Assembly (NCBI RefSeq): GCF_003073175.1
Contig: NZ_QBBX01000016.1
Coordinates: 43,653-90,616, forward strand
Length of the DNA: 46,964 bases
Reading direction: 5' to 3'
Origin: Peribacillus acanthi
GTDB taxonomy: Bacteria > Bacillota > Bacilli > Bacillales > DSM-1321
A model generated the notes under the pieces. The model worked only from the letters and a program-made list of their open reading frames with translations, was not told where the DNA came from and made no database searches. Below, one piece after another: positions 34,473 to 43,266 of this stretch (its first letter is position 1; each line of letters starts with the position of its first letter). A program made the position numbers and the translations under genes.

Positions 34473-34758
34473 TATAAATTTCTTTTTCTTATCAGCTTGT
34501 CAATACTTGGACATATTCGTAAATCTCCCCTCATATACTCATAGTGCTATAGGTGAGACAAGGCCAGGTAAGTGGACATTTCCCAAGGTAAGAAGAAACT
34601 TCGGGACTTTCGATTCTAAAGAACGGTACACTCTTGAGTTTTTTCTGGAGTGTTGCCCACAACAAATGGTAATTCTACAAGTAGAGTGGAAAAGAGAATG
34701 TTTGGACCAGCCTTTTCGTCTCCCTTTTCATGAGAAATGATAAAAAGGGGTTGAAAAG
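34473..34758 (+). other. Non-coding gap between acpS and the lipoprotein gene
   Basis: 286 bases. An open frame here is only an out-of-frame run starting inside acpS, with no ribosome binding site. A weak hairpin ACACTC/GAGTGT lies near 34630-34655. No other feature is supported. Confidence 0.4.
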
Positions 34759-35769
34759 ATGAAGAAATTGTTAGTAGTATTTGCAGGACTGATGCTTCTA
34801 TTTACCCTTTCTGCTTGCGGACAGAAATCTCAAGAAGAAGTTGTGAAGGCTTTGGATGAGAAGGTAGCCGAAATGAAAGGGTATAAGGCTGATGCCAAAA
34901 TGACCTTACAAATGGGTACTGAACCACAAGTGTATAATGTGGAAGTATGGCATCAAGATCCAGATTTCTATCGTGTGAATTTAAAGAATGAAAAGAAGGA
35001 TCAAAGTCAAATGATTCTTCGTAATCAAGAAGGTGTATTTGTTTTAACGCCTGCATTGAATAAGAGTTTTCGTTTCCAAAGTGAGTGGCCAAAAAATAGC
35101 AGCCAAGCTTACCTCTACGAATCTTTAGTGAAGGATATTATTGAAGATAAATCCTCCACCTTTAAATCGACTGACAAACATTATGTGTTTGAAACAAAGA
35201 CTCGTTACCAAAATAATAAAATGCTTCCGTATCAAGAAATCACCATTAATAAAAAGGATTTGACTCCTGTAAGTGTTAAAGTGATGGATCCTGACAAGAA
35301 TACGTTGGTTACTGTTGAATTTTCTAACGTGAAATTTGATGCTTCCTTTGAAAAGGATGCATTCGATATGAAGAAAAACATGACAGGTGCTCAACTTGAA
35401 GTTCAAGTTATGGCTGAAGTGAAAGAAGAAGACTTTGCCGTGAAATATCCAGTTGCTGAGCTAAAGGGTGTTACTTTGGTGGATGAAAAAGAAATGGATA
35501 CAGAAGACGGAAAACGCTTCGTTTTAACGTATGATGGGGAAAAGAGCTTTACTCTAATTCAAGAAAAAACAGAAATCGCACAAACAACATTAACTCCAAC
35601 TAATGTTATTGGTGAGCCTGTTGATCTTGGATACACAGTAGGAGCGATGACTGCTAACATGATTACTTGGACATATGATGGTGTAGATTATACACTGGCT
35701 TCCCAAGAACTAACACCAGAAGAAATGATTGATGTAGCTCGCTCGGTTCAAGGAAATCCAATTAAATAA
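34759..35769 (+). CDS. ydcC: LolA-like lipoprotein (YdcC)
   Basis: This 336-residue protein has a lipoprotein signal peptide, MKKLLVVFAGLMLLFTLSAC, with Cys20 as the lipidated residue. The mature part has the beta-rich fold of the LolA/LppX-like superfamily, with EVWHQDPDFYRVNLKNEKK and LPYQEITINKKDLTPVSVKV. It is anchored on the outer face of the membrane. The homologue in the same place in B. subtilis is YdcC, whose function is not firmly known and which is linked to sporulation-time expression. ATG follows AAAAAGGGG. A terminator follows. Confidence 0.87.
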   Translation: MKKLLVVFAGLMLLFTLSACGQKSQEEVVKALDEKVAEMKGYKADAKMTLQMGTEPQVYNVEVWHQDPDFYRVNLKNEKKDQSQMILRNQEGVFVLTPALNKSFRFQSEWPKNSSQAYLYESLVKDIIEDKSSTFKSTDKHYVFETKTRYQNNKMLPYQEITINKKDLTPVSVKVMDPDKNTLVTVEFSNVKFDASFEKDAFDMKKNMTGAQLEVQVMAEVKEEDFAVKYPVAELKGVTLVDEKEMDTEDGKRFVLTYDGEKSFTLIQEKTEIAQTTLTPTNVIGEPVDLGYTVGAMTANMITWTYDGVDYTLASQELTPEEMIDVARSVQGNPIK

Positions 35770-35779
35770 CCTTACATGT

Positions 35780-35814
35780 AAAGCAGGCCGTTTTTATAAT
35801 GGTCTGCTTTTTCC
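35780..35814 (+). terminator. Terminator of ydcC
   Basis: AAAGCAGGCC and GGTCTGCTTT form a 10-bp stem (one wobble) followed by TT. Confidence 0.85.
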
Positions 35815-35894
35815 CGTATTGGAAATTGTGTTAACCTGTTTCGATGGGAAATTCTAATAAAGTATAAGTTTGCATGAAATGTTCACTATATGGT

Positions 35895-35923
35895 TTGACA
35901 CTTTTAAATTAAGAGGTGATAAT
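35895..35923 (+). promoter_or_regulatory. Promoter of alr
   Basis: TTGACA (35895-35900), a 17-base spacer and GATAAT (35918-35923). Confidence 0.75.
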
Positions 35924-35978
35924 TTTTAAAAACATTTTTCTTTTACGATTCATGTACCGATAGAAGGAAGGGCTTTAT

Positions 35979-37133
35979 GTGGCTATGGAAGCGTATTACC
36001 GTGATACTTGGGCTGAAATAAACTTGGACCATATATATGATAACGTCAAGGTTATGAAGGATAGATTGCCAGAAGGGGTAAAAATGTTTGCGGTTGTGAA
36101 AGCAAATGGTTATGGGCACGGAGATTGGCAGGTGGCTCAGGTAGCGTTGGAAGCAGGAGCGGATTACTTAGCTGTAGCCTTTTTAGATGAAGCAATCTCA
36201 TTAAGGAAAAAAGGGATTGAAGCACCAATCTTAGTCCTTGGGGCGACACGACCAAGTGATTCTTCCGTGGCTGCTTATTGGGGAATAACTGTTACTGTCT
36301 TTCATCCAACTTGGTTAATCGAAGCAAAAAAAGATTTAAAAGAAAATCAAACATTAACTCTTCATATTAAATGTGATTCGGGTATGGGCAGATTGGGAAT
36401 TAAAGATCGTCAAGACTTAGTCCAAATCGAAGAATTTGTAGAGGATAACCCTCAATTTATCATCGAAGGAATGTATACTCATTTCGCAACTTCAGATGAA
36501 TTAGACGTTACGTATTACGAGAATCAATATACTACCTTTCAGGAGATGCTTTCTTGGTTAAAGATTCGTCCAGATATCATTCATGCTAGTAACAGTGCAT
36601 CTAGTCTTCGGTTTGATAAAAGTCATTTCAATGCAATTCGTGTTGGAATATCCATGTATGGTCTTACTCCCTCCTTAGAAATGGAGCATTTACTTCCGGT
36701 GCCATTAAAAGAAGCATTCAGTCTTCATACGAAGTTAGTGCATGTTAAGAAACTAAAGGCTGGTGAGAGTGTAAGTTATGGAGCAACTTATACACCTGAA
36801 GAAGACGAGTGGATTGGAACATTACCTATCGGATATGCGGATGGCTGGTTACGTAAACTCCAAGGGATAGAAGTTTTGATTAGAGGGGAAAGGCTCCCTT
36901 TGGTAGGTAGGATTTGTATGGATCAATGCATGGTGAAACTACCAAAAAGATTAGAGGTTGGGGAAACCGTCACGTTAATTGGTTGGAATGGAAATCAAAG
37001 AATTTCTGTCAATGAGGTTGCCGTAAAACTAAATACCATCAATTATGAAGTAGTTTGTATGATTTCAAGCAGAGTCCCGAGGAAATATATTCGAAACAAA
37101 AATGTACAATGTATTCATAATTCTCTCCTGTGA
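35979..37133 (+). CDS. alr: Alanine racemase
   Basis: This 384-residue PLP enzyme makes D-Ala for the cell wall. Lys41 in FAVVKANGYGHG binds PLP, and VGRICMDQCMV holds the substrate-binding segment of the C-terminal beta domain; the catalytic Tyr lies in VSYGATYTP. GTG at 35979 follows GAAGGAAGGG with the best spacing; ATG at 35985 is possible. The gene precedes ndoAI-ndoA, the order seen throughout Bacillus. The product feeds Ddl, encoded upstream in this window. Confidence 0.96.
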   Translation: MAMEAYYRDTWAEINLDHIYDNVKVMKDRLPEGVKMFAVVKANGYGHGDWQVAQVALEAGADYLAVAFLDEAISLRKKGIEAPILVLGATRPSDSSVAAYWGITVTVFHPTWLIEAKKDLKENQTLTLHIKCDSGMGRLGIKDRQDLVQIEEFVEDNPQFIIEGMYTHFATSDELDVTYYENQYTTFQEMLSWLKIRPDIIHASNSASSLRFDKSHFNAIRVGISMYGLTPSLEMEHLLPVPLKEAFSLHTKLVHVKKLKAGESVSYGATYTPEEDEWIGTLPIGYADGWLRKLQGIEVLIRGERLPLVGRICMDQCMVKLPKRLEVGETVTLIGWNGNQRISVNEVAVKLNTINYEVVCMISSRVPRKYIRNKNVQCIHNSLL

Positions 37134-37260
37134 TTAATAAAATAAAACGGTGTAATACAGTGGCTTCATAAAATTACTCGAAAAACGATAGAACCTCATA
37201 CCTTTATGCATAAAAGAGATTAAAATTGGACGATAATATTATGGAAATCCAATATACTCT

Positions 37261-37288
37261 TTGCATTTAAGCGTAAAAATGGTAATAT
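37261..37288 (+). promoter_or_regulatory. Promoter of ndoAI-ndoA
   Basis: TTGCAT (37261-37266), a 16-base spacer and TAATAT (37283-37288). Confidence 0.55.
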
Positions 37289-37336
37289 GTTATGAGAAGT
37301 AGTAAAGGTGTGTAGTGATGGTGGAGGTGTATGCTT

Positions 37337-37618
37337 GTGTCTGAATCCAGCGCAACGAGAGAGATATTAATTCAATTACCTCAAAATCTATTGACAGAGT
37401 TAGATGGATACGCAGAAGAAGAAAACGGCAATCGCAGTGAGCTTATTTACCGTGCCACAATGATGTATTTAAACGAAAGAAAAAAGAGAAAATTTCGTGA
37501 TCAGATGAAACGCGGATATTTAGAGATGGCTGCTATTAATTTGACAATTGCATCAGAAGCATTCCTAGCAGAATACGAAGCCGAGCATTGCGTAGAACGT
37601 CTAGTAAGTGGAGGATGA
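37337..37618 (+). CDS. ndoAI: Antitoxin EndoAI (MazE-like)
   Basis: This 93-residue ribbon-helix-helix antitoxin neutralises NdoA. The N-terminal DNA-binding part reads [20 protein letters not shown] and the C-terminal toxin-binding tail ends in [12 protein letters not shown], as in B. subtilis. The frame includes an ATG at 37331, but that is only 3 bases from GGAGG; the GTG at 37337 has proper spacing and gives the exact family length and MSESSA start. The toxin gene follows after 4 bases. Confidence 0.95.
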   Translation: MSESSATREILIQLPQNLLTELDGYAEEENGNRSELIYRATMMYLNERKKRKFRDQMKRGYLEMAAINLTIASEAFLAEYEAEHCVERLVSGG

Positions 37619-37622
37619 CGAT

Positions 37623-37973
37623 TTGGGCTTTAAGCGTGGTGACGTATACTTTGCAGATTTGTCCCCTGTGGTAGGTTCAGAACAAGGTGGAACCCGCCCA
37701 GTGCTGATTATACAAAATGATATTGGTAATCGCTTTAGTCCTACAGTAATTGTAGCAGCGATCACAGCCCAAATTCAAAAAGCAAAGCTTCCTACTCATG
37801 TAGAGATTAATGCGAAGCGTTACGGTTTTGAACGTGATTCGGTAATTCTACTTGAGCAAATACGTACCATTGATAAGAAACGCTTAACAGATATGATTAC
37901 CCATCTAGATGACGTGATTATGAAAAAAGTCGATGAGGCTTTGCAAATCAGCTTGGGATTAAAAGAGTTTTAA
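37623..37973 (+). CDS. ndoA: Endoribonuclease toxin NdoA (MazF/EndoA)
   Basis: This 116-residue sequence-specific mRNA endonuclease (cleaves at UACAU in Bacillus) has [40 protein letters not shown] and [19 protein letters not shown], with the catalytic Arg/Thr region intact. The TTG at 37623 lies 8 bases after GGAGG and gives the standard length; the frame's GTG at 37608 would overlap the antitoxin and lacks a ribosome binding site. Together with ndoAI it forms a type II toxin-antitoxin module just before the stressosome genes. Confidence 0.96.
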   Translation: MGFKRGDVYFADLSPVVGSEQGGTRPVLIIQNDIGNRFSPTVIVAAITAQIQKAKLPTHVEINAKRYGFERDSVILLEQIRTIDKKRLTDMITHLDDVIMKKVDEALQISLGLKEF

Positions 37974-37978
37974 TATAT

Positions 37979-38015
37979 ACGTCCTTACGAATTGTAAGGG
38001 CGTTTTCGTTTTTTA
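37979..38015 (+). terminator. Terminator of ndoA
   Basis: ACGTCCTTAC and GTAAGGGCGT form a 10-bp stem (one wobble) with a 5-base loop, followed by TTTCGTTTTTT. Confidence 0.88.
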
Positions 38016-38101
38016 AAAAGGGTAATTCCGCTATTATTATTTTGATAATTCTGGCTATTATTTGACGGTTCTTGTGAAGAAAAGATATAGTTAACATGAA
38101 T

Positions 38102-38130
38102 GTCCCTTTTTTAAAAGGGATTTTGTTCTT
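38102..38130 (+). terminator. Second hairpin before rsbR
   Basis: TCCCTTT and AAAGGGA arms with a TTTA loop are followed by TTTTGTTCTTTT. It insulates rsbR from upstream transcription. Confidence 0.65.
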
Positions 38131-38159
38131 TTGAATTTCAGAAAAAATATGAAAAATAG

Positions 38160-38185
38160 GTTTAACCTTATTCAAGAACGGGTAT
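38160..38185 (+). promoter_or_regulatory. Sigma-B-type promoter upstream of rsbR
   Basis: GTTTAA (38160-38165), a 14-base spacer and GGGTAT (38180-38185) match the sigma-B consensus. It lies about 85 bases before the rsbR start and behind two terminators, so it can drive the whole operon. Confidence 0.78.
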
Positions 38186-38269
38186 AAATAATCGTTTCGG
38201 TAACAATATAAATAAATTTGTGTGATTTAAGCACTCAATATAACCTAGGGTTTTGAAATGGAGGATACT

Positions 38270-39109
38270 ATGCACGAGCTTGTATACGACTATATAACAA
38301 AAAATAGGGGTAGTATTTTAAACGACTGGATGAATAGAATGAAAGCCAATGCGGACGAAAGGTTGATTAAGGTTGTTTCTGACCAAATGTTCGCTCGGAC
38401 GAGTAGTGAATTCATTGATATGGTCCTTTCAAATTTTAATGAAAATAGTAAAGAATTTCAAAATAAATTAACAGATTTTGCGGAAAAAGTAGTTCGTCTA
38501 GGTTGGCCATTAACCTTTGTGACAGCTGGTTTAAGAGAATTTAACCTAATTGTTTTTGAAGGAATGAACGAGGCGGGATTGATTAATCCGGACAATCAAA
38601 TGGAGATTGTATACGACTTTGATAAATGGGCAACTCCAATGACGAACGAAATTGTAAATATGTATTCTCAAACATGGGAGAGGACGGTTTCTCTTCAAAA
38701 AATCGCCCTTCAAGAATTGTCTGCTCCACTTATTCCTGTCTTAGAAGGGATTACGGTAATGCCTTTGGTTGGTACGATTGATACTGAAAGAGCGAAACAA
38801 ATCATGGAGAACTTATTGAATGGTGCCGTGAAGCACCGTTCAGAGGTTGTTTTAATAGATATTACAGGAGTTCCGGTAGTTGATACGATGGTAGCACATC
38901 ATATTATCCAAGCTGCTGAAGCAGTTCGATTAATTGGCGCGAAATGTATGCTTTGTGGTATTCGACCAGAAATAGCACAGACCATCGTAAATTTAGGGAT
39001 TAATCTTAATGAAATCGTCACTAAGAATTCTTTGAAAAAAGGAATTGAGGCCGCTTTAGAAATTACGAATCGTAAAATTGTCGGTGTCAATGAAGTGGAG
39101 GGCTCCTGA
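38270..39109 (+). CDS. rsbR: Stressosome co-antagonist RsbR
   Basis: This 279-residue stressosome protein has an N-terminal non-heme globin-like sensor domain (about 1-145) and a C-terminal STAS domain. Thr172 and Thr206 (in GTIDTERA and [11 protein letters not shown]) match the two RsbT-phosphorylated threonines (171 and 205) of B. subtilis RsbRA. With RsbS it builds the stressosome that holds RsbT until stress. ATG at 38270 follows TGGAGG; that motif itself contains an upstream in-frame ATG (38258) that is less likely. rsbS overlaps by one base. Confidence 0.95.
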   Translation: MHELVYDYITKNRGSILNDWMNRMKANADERLIKVVSDQMFARTSSEFIDMVLSNFNENSKEFQNKLTDFAEKVVRLGWPLTFVTAGLREFNLIVFEGMNEAGLINPDNQMEIVYDFDKWATPMTNEIVNMYSQTWERTVSLQKIALQELSAPLIPVLEGITVMPLVGTIDTERAKQIMENLLNGAVKHRSEVVLIDITGVPVVDTMVAHHIIQAAEAVRLIGAKCMLCGIRPEIAQTIVNLGINLNEIVTKNSLKKGIEAALEITNRKIVGVNEVEGS

Positions 39110-39465
39110 TGAGAATCCCTATTCTGAAACTGCATAACTATTTGCTCGTTTCTATTCAATGGGAATTGGATGATCGTACTGCATTACAATTCCAAGAAGA
39201 TTTACTTCATAAAATACATGAAACAAGTGCCAATGGAGTAGTCATTGATTTTACTTCAATCGATTTCATCGACTCTTTCATCGCTAAGGTTCTTGGTGAT
39301 GTAGTAAATATGTCCAAGTTGATGGGGGCAGAAGTTGTAATTACAGGTATCCAGCCAGCTGTAGCGATAACCTTGATTGAACTTGGGATTGGTCTTGAAG
39401 ATGTATATACAGCCTTGGACTTGGAAAAAGGCCTGGAGAAATTACAACAGGAACTGGGGGATTGA
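39109..39465 (+). CDS. rsbS: Stressosome scaffold RsbS
   Basis: This 118-residue single STAS domain protein forms the core of the stressosome. The phosphorylation serine is in [12 protein letters not shown] (Ser56, matching Ser59 of B. subtilis); its phosphorylation by RsbT frees RsbT to activate RsbU. The start ATG overlaps the rsbR stop (TGATG). Sequence and length are typical. Confidence 0.96.
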   Translation: MRIPILKLHNYLLVSIQWELDDRTALQFQEDLLHKIHETSANGVVIDFTSIDFIDSFIAKVLGDVVNMSKLMGAEVVITGIQPAVAITLIELGIGLEDVYTALDLEKGLEKLQQELGD

Positions 39466-39469
39466 GTGT

Positions 39470-39871
39470 ATGGAGCTTCAATCCTGTGTGAAAATTATTA
39501 ATGAATGGGATATCGTGGCTGCAAGACAATTAGGTCGTAACGTGGCAAAAGAGCTGGGGTTTGGAACGGTAGACCAAGCAAGAATTACTACAGCTATTAG
39601 TGAATTGGCAAGGAATATCTACTTATATGCTGGCCAGGGGAAAGTCTGTATTGAAAAAGTATATAACAATGGTAAGGCTGGAATGAAAATCATTGCATCT
39701 GATGAAGGGCCAGGGATACAGGATATCCGAAAAGTAATGGAGGATGGCTATACTACTTCAGGTGGCCTCGGAGCAGGGTTGCCTGGTGTTAAACGATTGA
39801 TGGATGACTTTTCAATAGATTCCACTCCTGGGGAAGGAACTGATATTCGCGCTACAAAATGGCTCCGCTAG
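39470..39871 (+). CDS. rsbT: Switch protein/serine kinase RsbT
   Basis: This 133-residue GHKL-type kinase phosphorylates RsbS and RsbR and then activates the phosphatase RsbU. The N box is ISELARNI, the ATP lid boxes are DEGPGI and GGLGAGLPG. The open frame starts earlier (39377) inside rsbS; the ATG at 39470 gives exactly the B. subtilis length and follows GGGGG. It lies 4 bases after rsbS. Confidence 0.96.
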   Translation: MELQSCVKIINEWDIVAARQLGRNVAKELGFGTVDQARITTAISELARNIYLYAGQGKVCIEKVYNNGKAGMKIIASDEGPGIQDIRKVMEDGYTTSGGLGAGLPGVKRLMDDFSIDSTPGEGTDIRATKWLR

Positions 39872-39882
39872 GGGGAAGGTAC

Positions 39883-40896
39883 ATGGACCAAGATAGAGAG
39901 TCAATGGAATACAAGTATCGTGAAGCTCTCTCGAATTATATAAAAAATCAAACGGAACAAGCTTTGTATCAAGGACAAAAACTTAGCAGAACAACGTTGG
40001 AACAAAAAATATCTCCTGAAGAAATCATAAGTTGGCATAAAAGTATCCTTTTGGATTTGTCTCCTGATACATCTGAAACGGTCCTACATTCCTTAGACTT
40101 CTTATTAGAAGTCATGATGGGGTATGGGATTGCTTATCGGGAACACCAAAGTCTTCGCCATCAACAACAGGAATTAAAATCTGAGATAGAAATCGCGGCT
40201 AATGTTCAAAGTACTTTGCTAGAGACGCGAATCCCTGACGTGGAAGGTCTTGATATTGGGGCAATTAGTGTCCCTGCAAAAAGTATGAATGGAGACTACT
40301 ATTACTTTGTGCAAGATGAAAATGATTTTATCGGAGTATCTATTGCTGATGTAATAGGAAAAGGGATTCCTGCTGCACTTTGTATGTCAATGATTAAGTA
40401 CGCAATGGATAGTTTACCTGAGAATAGACATGCCCCCGCTTTAGTTTTAGAAAATTTGAATAGAGTGGTTGAGCAGAACGTTGATCCAAGTATGTTCATA
40501 ACGATGTTCTATGGCCTGTATAACCCGTATGATCATATATTCTCTTACTCGTCTGCTGGTCATGAACCAGGGTTTTATTATCACGCTGCTGATGGTGCTT
40601 TTGAAGAATTATCAGCAAAAGGGTTACTTCTTGGTGTAGATAAACGGACGAAATATCAACAGTACGAACGTAGAGTAGAAGTTGGAGATATGATTATTCT
40701 GCTTTCAGATGGTGTAACTGAATGTCGCACTGAGGATGGTTTTATTGAAAGGGAATATTTAGTGGACTACATCACTAAGAATATACACCTTCATCCACAA
40801 GCAATTGTTGTAAATCTATTTAAGCAATTAGAAAAGCTTCAAGATTTTCAGTTAAGAGATGATTTTACATTGATTGTACTGAAGAGGACAAAATAA
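39883..40896 (+). CDS. rsbU: PP2C-type phosphatase RsbU
   Basis: This 337-residue protein has an N-terminal RsbT-binding helical domain (about 1-85, LSNYIKNQTEQALYQGQKLS) and a C-terminal PP2C phosphatase domain. Metal-binding acids are in SMNGDYYYF, SIADVIGKGIPAALCMSM, LLSDGVTEC and RDDFTLIVL. It dephosphorylates RsbV under environmental stress. The ATG at 39883 follows GGGGGAAGG; an earlier in-frame start lacks one. The gap to rsbT is 11 bases. Confidence 0.95.
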   Translation: MDQDRESMEYKYREALSNYIKNQTEQALYQGQKLSRTTLEQKISPEEIISWHKSILLDLSPDTSETVLHSLDFLLEVMMGYGIAYREHQSLRHQQQELKSEIEIAANVQSTLLETRIPDVEGLDIGAISVPAKSMNGDYYYFVQDENDFIGVSIADVIGKGIPAALCMSMIKYAMDSLPENRHAPALVLENLNRVVEQNVDPSMFITMFYGLYNPYDHIFSYSSAGHEPGFYYHAADGAFEELSAKGLLLGVDKRTKYQQYERRVEVGDMIILLSDGVTECRTEDGFIEREYLVDYITKNIHLHPQAIVVNLFKQLEKLQDFQLRDDFTLIVLKRTK

Positions 40897-40919
40897 ATTG
40901 GGACTTATTTTTATTTTAG

Positions 40920-40944
40920 GTTTAAGTCATAGAATTACGGGTAT
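40920..40944 (+). promoter_or_regulatory. Sigma-B promoter upstream of rsbV
   Basis: GTTTAA (40920-40925), a 13-base spacer and GGGTAT (40939-40944) match the sigma-B consensus. This is the expected autoregulatory promoter for rsbV-rsbW-sigB-rsbX. Confidence 0.92.
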
Positions 40945-40984
40945 ATATAAAAAGCAATTTCAGTAGGTAAAGAGGTGGGTCAAA

Positions 40985-41317
40985 ATGAATATTACGATTG
41001 ATGTTAAAGATTTAGATGCAAATGTACAAGTGAAAGTGAAGGGTGAAATAGATGCATATACTGCCCCGAAGTTAAGAGAGTCGTTATTTCCTCTTTCTGA
41101 ACAAGAAAATGTGAAAATGACTGTCGATCTTTCCGAAGTTACGTATATGGATAGTACGGGTCTAGGAGTATTTGTAGGTCTTTTTAAAAATGTACGTTCC
41201 TATAATGGAGATTTTGCTATCGAAGGTTTAAGTGATCGTCTTAAAAGGTTGTTTGATATTACTGGCCTAGGGGATATTATCAATATTAAAAGTGATGCAG
41301 AGGGTGAACAATCATGA
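40985..41317 (+). CDS. rsbV: Anti-anti-sigma factor RsbV
   Basis: This 110-residue STAS protein binds RsbW when unphosphorylated and so frees sigma-B. The regulated serine is Ser57 in TYMDSTGLGVFVG. ATG follows AAAGAGGTGGG. The stop overlaps the rsbW start (ATGA), so the two are translationally coupled. It is the first gene behind the internal sigma-B promoter. Confidence 0.97.
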   Translation: MNITIDVKDLDANVQVKVKGEIDAYTAPKLRESLFPLSEQENVKMTVDLSEVTYMDSTGLGVFVGLFKNVRSYNGDFAIEGLSDRLKRLFDITGLGDIINIKSDAEGEQS

Positions 41318-41787
41318 GTCGAGCGTATGATTACATTGAAATGACAATTCCTGCTAAGCCAGAGTTTGTTGGTGTAATTCGACTTACGCTTTCTGGAATC
41401 GCTAGTCGAATGGGTTTTTCTTATGATGCTATTGAAGATTTGAAGATAGCTACAAGCGAAGCAGTGACAAATGCAGTGCAGCATGCATATAAAGAAGGCG
41501 ATACTGGTGAAGTGAAAATTGGATTTGGCCTTTTTGAAGATAAAATAGAAGTAATGGTTGGAGATAACGGTCATAGCTGTAACTTTGATGAAGTTAGACA
41601 AGGCCTTGGTCCGTATGCACAGGATCAAAACGTGGAACTCCTAAGAGAAGGAGGTTTAGGCCTATATCTCATTGAAACCCTAATGGATGAAGTGAAAATC
41701 CATGAAAATAATGGGGTTACAGTATTTATGACAAAGTATGTCGAAGGAGAGCAGGTGGAGAGTGATGCAGAAACAATCTCAACCTAA
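41314..41787 (+). CDS. rsbW: Anti-sigma-B factor and kinase RsbW
   Basis: This 157-residue GHKL kinase binds sigma-B and phosphorylates RsbV. Motifs visible are the N box TSEAVTNAVQHAY and the ATP lid with DNGHSCN and LREGGLGLYLIETLMDEV. It overlaps rsbV by 4 bases and sigB by 23 bases. Length and sequence are standard. Confidence 0.97.
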   Translation: MSRAYDYIEMTIPAKPEFVGVIRLTLSGIASRMGFSYDAIEDLKIATSEAVTNAVQHAYKEGDTGEVKIGFGLFEDKIEVMVGDNGHSCNFDEVRQGLGPYAQDQNVELLREGGLGLYLIETLMDEVKIHENNGVTVFMTKYVEGEQVESDAETIST

Positions 41788-42553
41788 TCAAGCCATGAAG
41801 GAAAAGGTAAGCGAGTGGATTAAAGCCTATCAGCTTCACCAAGATGAAGAGGCCCAAAATCACCTTGTAATCCATTATAAAAATTTGGTTGAAACAATTG
41901 CTAGGAAATATTCTAGAGGAAGATCTTTTCAAGAAGATATCACCCAAGTTGGGATGATTGGTCTATTAGGAGCCATCCGTCGATATGACGAATCTTTCGG
42001 TAAAAGTTTTGAGGCGTTTGCAGTTCCTACCATTATTGGTGAAATCAAAAGGTTCTTAAGGGATAAAACCTGGAGCGTTCATGTTCCAAGGCGAATTAAA
42101 GAACTTGGTCCAAAAATAAAAACTACTGTAGAAGATTTAACGACAGAATTACAACGTTCCCCAAGGATAGATGAAATAGCGGATTACCTACAAGTGTCAG
42201 AAGAAGAAGTGTTAGAAGCTATGGAAATGGGTAAGAGTTATCAAGCTTTATCCATGGATCATTCAATAGAGGCTGACTCTGATGGAGGTACTGTCACATT
42301 ATTAGATATCTTCGGGAACATTGATCAAGGATTTGAAAAGGTAAATCAGCGCCTCGTCCTTGAAAAAGTTCTACACGTATTGTCAGAACGGGAAAGAAGT
42401 ATTATCCACTACACATATCTAGAGAATTTGAGCCAAAAAGATGCTGGAGAAAAGCTGGGGATTTCGCAGATGCATGTTTCGAGATTGCAACGTAGAGCAA
42501 TAAAAAAGCTTCAGGAAGCGATTCATTCTGAAAACTCGGAGTTCAGTAAATGA
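41765..42553 (+). CDS. sigB: General stress sigma factor SigB
   Basis: This 262-residue group 3 sigma-70 protein directs the general stress response. Region 2 has DITQVGMIGLLGAIRRYDES and SFEAFAVPTIIGEIKRFLRD, region 3 TWSVHVPRRIKELGP, and region 4 the DNA-binding helix SQKDAGEKLGISQMHVSRLQ. The ATG at 41765 follows GGTGGAGAG and lies inside rsbW; the longer frame to 41738 is not needed. It probably recognises both promoters noted in this operon. Confidence 0.97.
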   Translation: MQKQSQPNQAMKEKVSEWIKAYQLHQDEEAQNHLVIHYKNLVETIARKYSRGRSFQEDITQVGMIGLLGAIRRYDESFGKSFEAFAVPTIIGEIKRFLRDKTWSVHVPRRIKELGPKIKTTVEDLTTELQRSPRIDEIADYLQVSEEEVLEAMEMGKSYQALSMDHSIEADSDGGTVTLLDIFGNIDQGFEKVNQRLVLEKVLHVLSERERSIIHYTYLENLSQKDAGEKLGISQMHVSRLQRRAIKKLQEAIHSENSEFSK

Positions 42554-43155
42554 TTCAAGATGACCTCTCGAATTCTAATGTTGAGGTTTTGGTGAGGCAA
42601 ACCTCTAAAAAAGGCGACCCTTATTGTGGGGATTCTTTTTTCTATACATCTACAGATGAATACTTCATATGTGTCCTTGCTGATGGACTTGGAAGTGGAA
42701 AATACGCTAATGAATCATCTGCCGCCGTAATCAACGCTGTCAAACAGCATCATTCAAAACCGCTTGTCCAACTCATGGACATATGCAATAAAGAGATGAT
42801 TAACAAGCGTGGTGCAGCAGTTTCCATTATAAAAATGTATTATGAAACTAGGACTTTTGAATATATTTCTGTCGGTAATATAAAGTTCTTTCTCTATAAT
42901 CACAAGGTTGGAAAGATGCTATATCCTTTACCTGTAACAGGCTATCTGTCTGGTCGAAAGGTAAAAATGTATATTCAAACATTTGAATATGAAGCGGGTT
43001 CAAGGTTTATATTGTTTTCAGACGGGCTTGAATTAAGGGAAATTAAAGCTTATTTGAATTCTCATTCACCGTTGGATTGCATAGCTGATACAATATTGGA
43101 TTCCAATACCGCACAATCTGATGATATGACGTTTATATTAGGAAGCTTACAATGA
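42550..43155 (+). CDS. rsbX: Negative feedback phosphatase RsbX
   Basis: This 201-residue PP2C-type phosphatase resets the stressosome by dephosphorylating RsbS and RsbR. It shows GDSFFYTSTDEYFICVLADG and LGSGKYANESSAAVI, FILFSDGLELREI and SDDMTFIL, with the metal-binding aspartates in place. Its ATG overlaps the sigB stop by 4 bases. The last codons form part of the operon terminator stem. Confidence 0.93.
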   Translation: MIQDDLSNSNVEVLVRQTSKKGDPYCGDSFFYTSTDEYFICVLADGLGSGKYANESSAAVINAVKQHHSKPLVQLMDICNKEMINKRGAAVSIIKMYYETRTFEYISVGNIKFFLYNHKVGKMLYPLPVTGYLSGRKVKMYIQTFEYEAGSRFILFSDGLELREIKAYLNSHSPLDCIADTILDSNTAQSDDMTFILGSLQ

Positions 43156-43178
43156 AGAAAATGTAAGCTTCCTTTTTA
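43140..43178 (+). terminator. Terminator of the sigB operon
   Basis: AGGAAGCTTACA (43140-43151) and TGTAAGCTTCCT (43162-43173) form a perfect 12-bp stem followed by TTTT. The 5' arm is the last codons of rsbX. Confidence 0.92.
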
Positions 43179-43266
43179 TGTGTATAAATTTACATCAACC
43201 AAATTTCCTCTGAACAGTTTGATTTGTTAAAATGGAAACAATTCATAAAATAATGGGGGAGATTCA

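Noticed and set aside
34324-34740. 138-codon frame overlapping the end of acpS
   Set aside because: It starts inside acpS in another frame, has no ribosome binding site, and its protein looks like random translation.
39377-39469. 31-codon extension of RsbT into rsbS
   Set aside because: The ATG at 39470 gives the exact family length and has its own ribosome binding site.
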